From a bacterium (GTDB lineage: Bacteria > UBP6 > UBA1177): DNA of 64,000 nt. The DNA is taken from NCBI GenBank assembly GCA_017963125.1, contig JAGCUA010000047.1, forward strand, positions 22,646 to 86,645, read 5' to 3'. Below are positions 1-10,000 of the stretch, one piece after another. The notes under the pieces are model-generated. The model was not told where the DNA came from and searched no databases. It worked only from the letters and a program-made list of their open reading frames with translations. Every line of letters starts with the position of its first letter. Position 1 is the first letter of the stretch. The translations under genes and the position numbers were made by a program.

Positions 1-2094
1 AAAGTTCAGAAAAAAGTTTTTGAGTACGATCCGACAGAGAACCAGAAAAATGCAGTTCGTATTGCTCTGAACACTCCTGACATTGCCGTGATCCAAGGAC
101 CTCCCGGAACCGGAAAAACGACCGTTATTTGCGCAATCATCGAGGCTTTGAACGAAGATTTACAAAAAAGCAACGAGCTTGCAGGAAAGATTTTTATCTC
201 AGCTCTTCAGCACGATGCGGTTTACAACATTGCGAGCCGTCTTTCAATCAACGCTCTTCCGACTGTAAAATTCGGGCGTTCAAGCCAAGATGACGAGCTG
301 AACCTCAGCCTCACACAAAAACGGACTGCAGATTGGAGCCGGAATACTGCTGACGAAATCGAAAAAAGGATGCCTGAAGTAAAACAATCGATTGAACTTC
401 AATACCTTCGTTCATTGTTCCTTGCCTACAACAAATCTCCGTCTACGGCAATGGAGATAAAGCTGCTGAAGGGAATCAAAAATATGAGCGAACGTTTTAC
501 GACACCGGCAATTATTGAAAGAATAGATTCAATGCTTGAAGATATCGAGGGAAAACCATCTTCGGAAAACAAAGACTTTTTAAAAGCGCTGTGCGCTCTC
601 CGGACAGATGAGAAATCTTTCGCAGATGACGGTGCAGAAAGGGCCATGTACCTGAAGATCCTATTGGAAAACGAAAACTATCCTGTGCCGGAATGCCTGA
701 AAAAAGCTTCAGAATGGAAAGAAGGTATGAGCATGGCTTTCCTTCAGGATTTGGAGAAATTAAGAATCAATTTAACAGAAGAAAACATTCCGGTTGTCGA
801 GTACCGCCGTAAAAAGGAAAATGCGGTAATTTCAGAAATCGTAAGGGAAGTTTCCGAACGCATCCAGCAGTATCCTTTTGATCCGAGTGAAAAGAGAAAT
901 ATCGCCATCGCGGAATTTATTTATGAGCTTCGCAACAATCCTGACGGGATCACAAATACCCTGCTCTCCTACAACCCTGTTTTTGCGGCGACAGTCCAGC
1001 AAAGCGAGGGAAGAGAAATTTCACAAAAGCGAAAGCAGCTTTCCCTGGACTCACCAAACGGAAGCACGCCTTACGAATATGTGATAATTGATGAGGCTGC
1101 CCGCGTCGCACCGCCGGATCTGCTGATCCCAATGTCAAAAGGCAAACACATAATTCTTGTGGGCGACCAAAGACAGCTTCCCCAGCAGGTCGATCAGGAA
1201 ATCGAGCGGAAAATGGAAATGGAAGCGGCAAGTGCAGAAGATGTGAAATATCTTAACGAAAGTACTTTCGGGCGGCTTTTTTCGCAACTCGGGACAGACA
1301 AAAAAATCACTCTCGACAAGCAGTACCGAATGCATCCGGTTTTAGGAAATTTTGTGAGCAAAGAATTTTACGAAAAATATGGCGAGGGGTTCCAATCTCC
1401 TTTGGGAGCATCTAAATTTATGCACAGGCTGCCGTATATTGAAGGCAAAGCTGCTATCTGGTGCGAGCTTCCGAATGACAGCGGACAAGGTTCTGAAAGC
1501 AAAAACAGATCAAAAAGCCGTTTCCGTCGCGGCGAAGCAATTTTGGCTGCAAAATTCTTGAAATCATGGCTGGATTTTGACTCGGAAAAGAAAATGACGT
1601 TCGGAATCATAAGCTTTTATTCAGCACAATGCACGGAGATCATAAATCAGCTTCACTCGTACGGAATTTATAATGATGCCTTTGAAGTTACAGATGAATA
1701 TAAAACTACTGCCCCGAATGAAAACGGTGAGACCAAAGAAAGAATCCGGATCGGTACAGTAGACGCCTTTCAGGGAATGGAATTCGATGTCGTAATTTTG
1801 TGTGCCGTCCGGTCCGCAAATGAAAAGAAAATCGGGAACGCATATCTGGAATACCAAAAAAACGAGGAAGAAGGATTGAAAAGGCAGCAGGGACTTTTCG
1901 GTTTCCTGATGTCGAAAAACCGCCTTTGCGTAAGCATGAGCCGTCAGAAAAAGGCCCTTATGGTAATCGGAGACCAAAATTTATTCACGAGCGAGATTGC
2001 AAAAATCGCCGTACCGGAACTTTCCAATTTTTACGAACTTTGCAAAAATGATGCTGAATACGGTCTTGTTCTGGATTCAAAAGAACTTAACTGA
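1..2094 (+). CDS. UPF1/Dna2-like SF1 helicase of a CoCoNuT-like defence operon (5' truncated)
   Basis: The frame is open to the window edge, so the true start lies upstream; the GTG at 88 sits at the Walker A strand and is not credible as a start. Counting from base 1, all SF1 helicase motifs are visible: Q-motif region near residue 13, Walker A GPPGTGKT (33-40), Walker B DEAA (364-367), motif III GDQRQLP (388-394), QYRMH (441-445), motif V TVDAFQGMEFD (586-596) and motif VI around R648. The DEAA box and QYRMH are typical of the UPF1/Dna2/NAM7 group, which translocates on RNA or DNA with ATP. It is followed after 11 bases by the next gene, with a GAGG ribosome site, so it is co-transcribed with the island. 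By analogy it would be the helicase subunit (CnuH-like) of a CoCoNuT-type system; that role is inference. Confidence 0.9.
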   Translation, partial: KVQKKVFEYDPTENQKNAVRIALNTPDIAVIQGPPGTGKTTVICAIIEALNEDLQKSNELAGKIFISALQHDAVYNIASRLSINALPTVKFGRSSQDDELNLSLTQKRTADWSRNTADEIEKRMPEVKQSIELQYLRSLFLAYNKSPSTAMEIKLLKGIKNMSERFTTPAIIERIDSMLEDIEGKPSSENKDFLKALCALRTDEKSFADDGAERAMYLKILLENENYPVPECLKKASEWKEGMSMAFLQDLEKLRINLTEENIPVVEYRRKKENAVISEIVREVSERIQQYPFDPSEKRNIAIAEFIYELRNNPDGITNTLLSYNPVFAATVQQSEGREISQKRKQLSLDSPNGSTPYEYVIIDEAARVAPPDLLIPMSKGKHIILVGDQRQLPQQVDQEIERKMEMEAASAEDVKYLNESTFGRLFSQLGTDKKITLDKQYRMHPVLGNFVSKEFYEKYGEGFQSPLGASKFMHRLPYIEGKAAIWCELPNDSGQGSESKNRSKSRFRRGEAILAAKFLKSWLDFDSEKKMTFGIISFYSAQCTEIINQLHSYGIYNDAFEVTDEYKTTAPNENGETKERIRIGTVDAFQGMEFDVVILCAVRSANEKKIGNAYLEYQKNEEEGLKRQQGLFGFLMSKNRLCVSMSRQKKALMVIGDQNLFTSEIAKIAVPELSNFYELCKNDAEYGLVLDSKELN

Positions 2095-2105
2095 GGAAAT
2101 CAAAA

Positions 2106-4271
2106 ATGAGTGAAAGATCACAGGAATTCCGAAATATTTTGGATAACTACTGCATGGGTATTATTTCAAACAAGCCGAATTATGACGGATTCTCTCCTAT
2201 TGACACTAAAACGAATTTGTTCTGGCCGTGTATCCTTTATCAGGTGGAAGTACAGGTCGATTCCGTTGATCTGGATATTTTTGAGCGGACGATCTTAAAG
2301 CTTGCGGAGTGTAAAATCACAAAAACAAAGGAGCTCGCAGAAACACTCTGCATGAAAGCAGCAACAGTTGAATTCATTCAGAACAGGCTTGTAATAAAGG
2401 GACTTTTAAACGACAGGATTTTTTCACTTTCTAAAGACGGCGAGGCAAAACTTAATAAATTCTCTGAAAAAGAATCCGGTGAAATAAAAGTTGTATCGCT
2501 TTTAAGGGATCTGAACTCAGGATTTTTCCTTGATTATGTCGAAGAAAATCCTGCAAGAAACTCTTTTACCGGCAGTTTTTTCAAAAAAGATTTATTGCAG
2601 ACACGATGCCATCTGCCTGACGGGAAATATTATGAAGGAAATATTGTGATTCCTGCAAATTTTGACTTACCTGATCCCGAAACATTTCTTATTCTGAGAG
2701 CACTTCGAAAATTCCAAAAAATTGCAGGCAAAAACTCTCCTATCCGCTTGAATGCGATATCAAATTCGGCAGAAATAAAGAGCAAAGAGCGTGTGCTTGT
2801 CCATACAAAAGCCTTCCCCACATTGTCAGGCGATATTTTTTCAACGGATGCGGCAGGATTCGGAATTTCGGACATATTCACTGATTTCATAAAAAAAGCT
2901 GATCTCCCGTGGATAAAAGAGATTTATCGCAAAGGAATTGTTGAGAGCGAAGAAAAATCCGATGAAAATTCGGCTGAAGAGAAACTCCGCTTTGAGCATC
3001 CGGCCATCTCGAAACATTTTTACGATTCAGTTCGTGACTTGCTTAATTTACAGGCGGATATGAAATCTGATCCGAATCTGCACGAAGAGTCAATACGGAT
3101 CGGCGAAAAAATCATTTATTCCATCTATACAGCTTTTGAACATGCACTTAAACTGTATTACGCCGATTTTAACGATGCAGGCAAAGAAGATGAAGCGATC
3201 ACCCTTGCAGACACGGAAGCGCGGGAACTCAACAAAGAAAAAATTTCTGAACTTGAAGGATTTGACAGCGGAAGATTGTTTTATCGGCTTGCACAAAACT
3301 TAGGATTTAGTGTAACGAGCGAGGATCTGCCGCTTCTCAAAGTATATCAAGGAAAAATAGACGGAATGAGAAATCACGGTGAGCCCGAACTGACTCCTCT
3401 GCTTTGCCTGACTTTAGCTTACGCAAATTCAGATCCGGAAAGTCCTCTCGCATTTCTTGCTAAAGAAAGCCCTGATTTTATTCGTGAAATCTTTGATTTA
3501 AAATCCTTGCGCGACAACACTTTGATGGCTCACGGCCCAGGTCTTAAGGCAGCCGATGTCTCGGCAGAGAATCTCGAAAAAACGTTGAAAAATGTAATAC
3601 ATTACGCCGGACTCCTGAACGAAAAACTTGAGAAAGATTTCGAAATGATTGATAAAAAGACGAAAAATGCTTTCCCAAAAAGAGTTTCTGATGCACGGCA
3701 TATTCGACAAAAGCGCTACAAACAGAAAATAAATCTTTATGATGACTTCGGATATTCTGTAATCATGCGGCTGCCGACAAATCTGGTAAATCAGATGATA
3801 AACTGGAATATCACGCTGGATGAAAGAAAATCTGTTGCCGGAAGTTCGTGCTCAATTGTCCAGCAGTTCTTTGAACGTGCTGTCCTTTCCATTCTGAAAA
3901 AAGCATCACCGCCAGCAAAGGAATTGCGAAGTGCAGGATGCGCAGAGGAAAAGTGCCGTGAAGCAGACTTTTTCCTGGAAAGCGGAAATCTTCCCGATTC
4001 TTTGAGATCCGTCAATCCCAAAAGGATAAATCTTGCGGTCACAGGCGGAGGATGTCAGACACTTGGATCTGCGATAATCGCGTTCGTGCTTTTGCTTTCG
4101 CCGGAAGAACTGCAGCATATTGCAACGAACTATGACAGATTTATCCTTGACCTTGCAAACCTTCTGGACAAGCGGGGACACGCGGATTTGAAAGATTATT
4201 CCGGGCAGGAAGTGTCAACTTACAAAAAAATCGTCACTAATATTATAAGGGAATTAATTCATTACATTTGA
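2106..4271 (+). CDS. Large helical protein with winged helix and HEPN-like RNase motif
   Basis: I do not recognise the family as a whole (721 residues). Residues about 60-115 read as a winged helix-turn-helix (an ELAETLC helix, then a basic recognition helix and LLNDRIFSLS wing). The rest is predicted mostly alpha-helical. Three Arg/His clusters stand out: R422-N-H424, R469-D-N-T-L-M-A-H476 and R690-G-H692. The second fits the Rx4-6H catalytic signature of HEPN ribonucleases and is followed by long amphipathic helices, as in Csm6/Csx1-type HEPN domains. Its place between an SF1 helicase and a coiled-coil McrB-like ATPase, 13 bases before the latter, supports an effector or sensor role in the same complex. 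HEPN activity is inferred from the motif only. Confidence 0.6.
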   Translation: MSERSQEFRNILDNYCMGIISNKPNYDGFSPIDTKTNLFWPCILYQVEVQVDSVDLDIFERTILKLAECKITKTKELAETLCMKAATVEFIQNRLVIKGLLNDRIFSLSKDGEAKLNKFSEKESGEIKVVSLLRDLNSGFFLDYVEENPARNSFTGSFFKKDLLQTRCHLPDGKYYEGNIVIPANFDLPDPETFLILRALRKFQKIAGKNSPIRLNAISNSAEIKSKERVLVHTKAFPTLSGDIFSTDAAGFGISDIFTDFIKKADLPWIKEIYRKGIVESEEKSDENSAEEKLRFEHPAISKHFYDSVRDLLNLQADMKSDPNLHEESIRIGEKIIYSIYTAFEHALKLYYADFNDAGKEDEAITLADTEARELNKEKISELEGFDSGRLFYRLAQNLGFSVTSEDLPLLKVYQGKIDGMRNHGEPELTPLLCLTLAYANSDPESPLAFLAKESPDFIREIFDLKSLRDNTLMAHGPGLKAADVSAENLEKTLKNVIHYAGLLNEKLEKDFEMIDKKTKNAFPKRVSDARHIRQKRYKQKINLYDDFGYSVIMRLPTNLVNQMINWNITLDERKSVAGSSCSIVQQFFERAVLSILKKASPPAKELRSAGCAEEKCREADFFLESGNLPDSLRSVNPKRINLAVTGGGCQTLGSAIIAFVLLLSPEELQHIATNYDRFILDLANLLDKRGHADLKDYSGQEVSTYKKIVTNIIRELIHYI

Positions 4272-4284
4272 TAGGGAGAAAAAA

Positions 4285-7014
4285 ATGGATTTGTTCGGAA
4301 AAAAGAAACTTGAAGCAAAAGAGCAGGAACTGAACCAGGCAAGGGCCGAAATAGAAAAACTTACCCGTGAACTCGAAGAAATGCATGGCAAAGTCAATGA
4401 AAAATATGAAGAACTTGACCTTGAGAAACAAAAACTCGAACACGACAAATCTCTTTTCGAAAGTCATCAGAAAGAAAAAGAAGAAGCTCTGAAAAAGCAG
4501 GAAGAGCAGATGGGACAAGAGATAGATGCCCGCAGAAAAATGCTCGACTCCCAAAAATCCGCCTTTGACGAGCATCTTAAAACAAGAACTGATGAATATG
4601 ACAAAAACATCAAGAAATTCGAGGAAGATTCTCTTGCCCTCGAAAAGGCAAAACTTGAATTCGAGCCGAAACTCCGTGAAGCAGTAAAGGATTTTGCACA
4701 AAAAAAAGCTGAAACAGAGCGTGAAATAGAAGCGAGAGTTACAAAGACTTCACAGGAAAACTTGAAACGACAGGAAGAGTTTGACAAAAAACTTCACGAT
4801 GCACACCAGCAATCAGAAAAAGAACATGAAGATTTGCTTCTTGAACAGACGAAAAAGCGTGTAAAAATGACGGACGATGAGCTTACTGAACGCCGGAATC
4901 TTCTTGCAGAGCAGGAAAAGGAGCTTCGTACACGGACCCACGCTCTCAATCAGGATATTCGGGACTATGAGCAGAAGCTTGCAGTTCAGGAAGCCCAGCA
5001 GAAATTCCTTGATAACAGAAAAGCTTCTTTGGACAAAGAGGTTAATGAACTTGCAGAGGCGAGGATCAATAAACTTACCGCCCAGCTTGAAAATTACAAG
5101 GCACAGTACGCAAGATTGAGCGGGGAGCGGGCTGCACTTGAAACACAGGTGAATGCTTTCAACGAGATAAAAACCCGTCTCGGCAACGAAGATCCTGAAA
5201 TCATTCTTTTGAAAATACAGGCGTTGGAAAAGCAGATCGCCTCGCTTAAAGAAAAACTTGCACAATATCCCGAAGATGTTGAAAAAACATTGGATTCCAA
5301 ACAAGAAGAAATCGAAACTCTTACTGGCCAGCTCGAAGAATACAAAGAAAAATATCGCACTGTACAAAACCTTGCGGCAACAGCTGAAATCAGCGAACTT
5401 ACAAATTTATCTTTGGAAAGTCAGAAAAAGATTCTCCAGCAGGACAACGAGCGCCTTGAAACTTTGAATGCCGAACAGGCCGAAACGATCAAGCGTTACC
5501 GTGAGCTTTACGACAAGGCAGCAAGTTACGAAGAAAAGATAAAATCGGTTATGGCTCCGCACGATAATTTTACGGCAGAAAAAATCCGCAGAGAAGCACT
5601 TGTTCTGGAGGAGCCGGAAGTCCCGGAAACTCCGGCGGAATCAGAAAATGCTGTCATGTTGAGTGAAGCGAAACATCTTGAAGAAAAAGATTCTTCGGTC
5701 GCTGACCTTCCTCAAAATGACAGTGATTCAACCGAAAATGCTGCGTCTGCAGAGACTGAGGCAAATCCGTCATCAGAGGAAAATGCTGAAAGTAAAAAAA
5801 AGCCTGAGCCTGAATTTTTCAATCCGGAACTGAAATGGCTTGAAAATGTGAGCAAAAAGATTTCTGATTACGGGCTCTCTTTTTCTCAAAGGATCCTGTA
5901 CGCTTTCCATACCGCGCTCAAAACGGCCGAATGGTCTCCCCTTGCGGTTCTTGCGGGCGTTTCCGGAACCGGAAAATCGGAACTTCCCCAGCTTTACGCA
6001 AAATTCGGCGGGATCAACTGCGTGAATATTCCTGTTCAGCCGAACTGGGACAGCCAGGAATCTCTTTTGGGATACTACAACACCGTTTCGAGCAAATTTG
6101 AAGCTCAGCCGCTCTTGCAGTTCCTTGTTCAGACTCAGCTTGATCATGCTGATGACCCGGAAAAAGATACGAGCCTTAAAGATCAGCTGAACATCGTTCT
6201 CCTCGACGAGATGAACCTTGCGCACATCGAACAGTATTTTGCGGAATTTTTGAGCAAACTTGAAGAGCGTCGCGGCAAAAAAGAAGACAATCCTCAGTTC
6301 CCGCACCTTTCCGTAAAACTCGGCGGCACAGATTCCTATCCGCTTCCTCTGGGCAGAAATGTTCTCTGGGTAGGAACAATGAACCAGGATGAAACAACAA
6401 AAAGCCTTTCTGACAAAGTTCTTGACCGCGGAATAGTGATAAACTTCCCGAGACCGAATTCTTTCAAAAGGCGTGTCGAACTTAATTCAAGTGTTGAGGC
6501 AGAAGAAAAATATCTTTCTGCAAAAACCTGGGATTCCTGGAAAATGGATCTCACCAGGCAGCAGATAGAAGATTCAGAGAAAATCATCGCTCCGTACAAG
6601 GAATTTGTTGAGGAAATCAACAAGGCTATCTCAAATATCGGGCGTGCAATCGGTCATCGTGTATGGCAGTCAATCGAAAACTACATCTGGAATTACCCGA
6701 CTGTCCGCGATTTTATTATGAGAAACGAAAATGCTTTTACAGATGATTCGCTGATGAAAGATTTGAACGCAAAAATCGATCCTGCATTTGAAGACCAGCT
6801 TGTTCAGAAAATCATGCCGAAACTTCGCGGAATCGAAACAAGAGGAGAATCAAAGAAAGTCCTTGAAGAAATCCGGAATAAAATCGATAAATTCAAGGGC
6901 GAAGGACACTCCCTCAATATCACCAAAGATTTCAACAACGCTATCAAATTCGGCGACGGTCAGTTCCTTTGGGTCACTTCAGAATACCTTAGCATGGAGA
7001 ACGATAATCAATAA
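4285..7014 (+). CDS. Coiled-coil plus McrB-like AAA+ ATPase (CnuB-like)
   Basis: Residues 1 to about 440 form one very long Glu/Lys/Gln-rich coiled coil. A low-complexity acidic linker (about 440-515) leads to a McrB-family AAA+ module: Walker A GVSGTGKS (558-565), Walker B LLDEMN (D641, E642), sensor region GTMNQDETT (M699-N700) and an LDRG arginine-finger-like motif at 713-716. McrB proteins normally carry MNxxD for GTP binding; here the order is MNQDE, so nucleotide preference is uncertain. A coiled coil fused to McrB next to a DUF2357 protein is the hallmark of CoCoNuT systems. The stop codon overlaps the next start by one base (TAATG), implying translational coupling with the McrC-like partner. 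The linker contains an in-frame palindromic repeat (5651-5723). Confidence 0.85.
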   Translation: MDLFGKKKLEAKEQELNQARAEIEKLTRELEEMHGKVNEKYEELDLEKQKLEHDKSLFESHQKEKEEALKKQEEQMGQEIDARRKMLDSQKSAFDEHLKTRTDEYDKNIKKFEEDSLALEKAKLEFEPKLREAVKDFAQKKAETEREIEARVTKTSQENLKRQEEFDKKLHDAHQQSEKEHEDLLLEQTKKRVKMTDDELTERRNLLAEQEKELRTRTHALNQDIRDYEQKLAVQEAQQKFLDNRKASLDKEVNELAEARINKLTAQLENYKAQYARLSGERAALETQVNAFNEIKTRLGNEDPEIILLKIQALEKQIASLKEKLAQYPEDVEKTLDSKQEEIETLTGQLEEYKEKYRTVQNLAATAEISELTNLSLESQKKILQQDNERLETLNAEQAETIKRYRELYDKAASYEEKIKSVMAPHDNFTAEKIRREALVLEEPEVPETPAESENAVMLSEAKHLEEKDSSVADLPQNDSDSTENAASAETEANPSSEENAESKKKPEPEFFNPELKWLENVSKKISDYGLSFSQRILYAFHTALKTAEWSPLAVLAGVSGTGKSELPQLYAKFGGINCVNIPVQPNWDSQESLLGYYNTVSSKFEAQPLLQFLVQTQLDHADDPEKDTSLKDQLNIVLLDEMNLAHIEQYFAEFLSKLEERRGKKEDNPQFPHLSVKLGGTDSYPLPLGRNVLWVGTMNQDETTKSLSDKVLDRGIVINFPRPNSFKRRVELNSSVEAEEKYLSAKTWDSWKMDLTRQQIEDSEKIIAPYKEFVEEINKAISNIGRAIGHRVWQSIENYIWNYPTVRDFIMRNENAFTDDSLMKDLNAKIDPAFEDQLVQKIMPKLRGIETRGESKKVLEEIRNKIDKFKGEGHSLNITKDFNNAIKFGDGQFLWVTSEYLSMENDNQ
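5651..5723 (+). repeat. In-frame palindromic repeat within the McrB-like gene linker
   Basis: The element begins CTGTCATGTTGAG and ends CTCAAAATGACAG, so its arms are inverted repeats with a single mismatch. It encodes residues about 456-480, including the peptide MLSEAKHL. From memory, this MLSEAKHL-type palindrome is a dispersed intergenic and intragenic repeat in many bacterial genomes. It lies exactly in the disordered linker between coiled coil and AAA+ domain and keeps the frame, so it is tolerated there. Confidence 0.65.
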
Positions 7015-10000
7015 TGGCAGAAATCACCGGCTACTCATCGCTTCTTGAAGAGTTAAAGAACAACAATAAAAAAGCGGAACTTCTCGTTTCTCTTCGCGAC
7101 TGGCTCAACCGTATACTGGAGTTTGACCCGGAGAGCGGCGAGGCACTTTCTGACGACCTGACTCATTTCCTTGACAAGAATCATGAGTTTTTTCAAAGCG
7201 ACAACGCTGACAAGAATGTGTTTGATTATATCCACAATATTTTGTCTTACAGCGGCCGTTCCGTCTTTCATATTTTTGAGTCTCCCCGAAAAGAGATCCT
7301 GCGCTTTCATGAGCAGATGAAAGTCTATCAGGCACACGAAATCGATTCTGCGGGAATAATCGAAATTTGCCGCCGTCCAGGCCGTACAGTCCGCGAAAAA
7401 ATAGCGGTAAAACCCAGTGTTCTGGCCGTAAAAAGGCAGCAGAGCATCGATACGCTCGAAAACCGTCTTTTAAAAAAGCTTATCATAAAACTTTCCTACA
7501 TTCTCGAAGAGAGAAACAAGGTTTATTCTGAAATCGGACGCGAAGACGAAGATTCCATGCTTTCTGCTCTGTATGCAAAACTGTGCAGATGGCTCAAAAG
7601 CAGCGAAGCCGAGGAAATCGGGGAATGGCAGAAACTTCCGCCCAACAACATTCTTTTGTGTGATAAATTTTATAAGAAAGTCTGGCGGACCTGGCGTTTC
7701 CTTTTGGATCTGGACGATTTTGTTCAGGAAGATTTTGAAAAACTGAACGAAATCCTTGCTGCGTTCGTTTTCTGGAACACAGCTTCCGATCTGCAGCACA
7801 GGGGAGCAAAAATAAAGCAGGCTCCGCTCAATTTCGATTCAAAAAACTTTTTCGTCGAGACGGTCGGATTTTCAAATTCAGAAATCCGGACAGAAAATTT
7901 TGCCCTGACTTTGGAAAAAAACCTTATAAAATTCAAGCCTGTTACCGGGAAAAAACACGAAATAAAAATTGAATTCGAAAACTTTGAAGTCGACGGAAAA
8001 ACTCAGGAAAAACCGGAAACTCTTTTAGATGCACTCAGAATTTCAAAAAATCTTGCAGACACGATTTATAAATCAGAAGCAGGAAAAGAGCGGGTCATCG
8101 TCAAAAATATTTCTGACGAACAGAAATTTGCTGTCATAGATTTTTCGCAAAGCCCATACGAGTCAGAGATTTGTTCAACGGACAAAAAACTTACAAGGAA
8201 TCACTTTCCGAAAGATTTGCTCAGACAGTTTTGGGCAAAAAGTGATTCTTCGGACATTCACAATGTTGACTGCGCCGTTTCGCCTGATCTTTATTCGGAA
8301 AATCTTAATGACTGGACTATATCACAAGTCTCTTTTGACGATGTTCTGCACAAAGAGTGGACCGAAAGCAAAATTCCGGCAGAAATTGAGACGGAAGCCG
8401 TTTACAATTTCATGAATTCCCTGCGCGATTTTTACAACACAGGAACTTTTTACTATCTGATCCCTGATTATATTGAAGATTTTTCGCTTAAAACGATCCG
8501 TTCGTCCGCCAATTCTGTTTTTTCATCCGCAAACCCTGTTCCGCAAAGTATTGGTGCAGTTTTTGATTTCCAGATGAGCGAAAGATTTAAAAAACTCGGC
8601 ATCAAAGACAAAGATTTTGTGTTCGTAATCGAAAAGAAAAAGGTTGAAACCGGGGAAAGTTATAAAGAAATTTTTTCTGTGACCCCCGTTTGTGCAAGAA
8701 CTGAATACAAAAAGAACGACAAGGAGATAATAAATCTTAAAGATTTCACGGAAATTCCCTGCGGAATTCGCTGGGAACATCACCCGCCGCATATTGACAA
8801 AGATTATGAGCCCAATAAAGTTTTTGACGACATAAAGTATACGGCAGAACACACGGAAGGATTAAAAAAAGAATCTTCGCAAGTTTTCATCATCTCGCCT
8901 GAAGAATCAATCAAAAACGCACGCCTTGAAATGCCGGATCCGAAATGGCATTTTGTGAACGAGCCTTTTAATGCAGTCCGGGGACTTGCGGCTTCGATAC
9001 TGATTCAGGAGAAAGTGCGGGAAATTCCTCTCTGGAGCGAGCATTTACCCGTATTGCAGATGTCTGTCATCAAAAACGGAAAACGCGACGGAATCGACCT
9101 CACGAACGGCAAAGTCGTTCTTCCGATCCGCGGAAGAAGCCAGCCAATCGAAATTTCAAAAACGTTCACGCTCGGAAAAAATGTCAAAGAATATCATTTC
9201 AGGCTTACTCGCGGAGAGGGAGACGCTTCTTCTTCTCTAAAATACGAGGCAGTCTTGCAAAATCCGGAGTTTCCGCTCAAAAAAGCTGTTGAATGCGAGC
9301 TTGAGATGTCCTACACTTACGGTCAGGAGCAGCCTTTTGACTTGCGTTTCCGTCCGAAATCATCAGCTCCTTTTATCCGCGCACAAGTTCAGTGGAATCC
9401 GATCGATGAAAGCGCCTTCCCTGTTCCGAATTTCCCGGAAGAGCGAAAATGGGAAGAATTCCTCCACTGGAAAGACAACAGGAATCCTGACGGCAAAGAC
9501 TTGATTGAGTGGGAAGAGAGTAATTTCAGCAGGATCCTCGATTTGCAGAATTTTTATCTTGGAAAAGAAAACGGCTTTAACAGATATACGCGTAAATTCC
9601 GCAAAATACCGGATTTTCGATACAGAGACAAGCAAGGCCAATATTATTGTTTATGCCAATTGGACGAAACAAAGCTTGTTAAATTCTACCGAAATCATTT
9701 TAATGATATTTACAATATGATAGGTTCAGACTTTTCTTTTTCCTTGAAACCTGAAACAAAATCGGTAGATGCTTTAGGAAGAGAAATTTATCAAGTTTCG
9801 GGAGTAAAAAAAGGAAAAAATCTATACTCAAAAACTATCATTTCGCTTGCATGCAGTTTCCGCTTCCCGACAATGCAGATCTGGAATATCAGAAATTCCG
9901 TGCTGAACGACGAGAATGTGCCAGATTTATTTAAGGAAAAAACAGCGCGTGTAAAAGAAGCTCTTGCTTTCCTTCTGAATAATGAAAATGTGAAAAATCA

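Noticed and set aside
5773..6306. Long minus-strand frames under the coiled-coil ATPase gene
   Set aside because: Shadow frames caused by codon bias of the real gene; no similarity or ribosome site.
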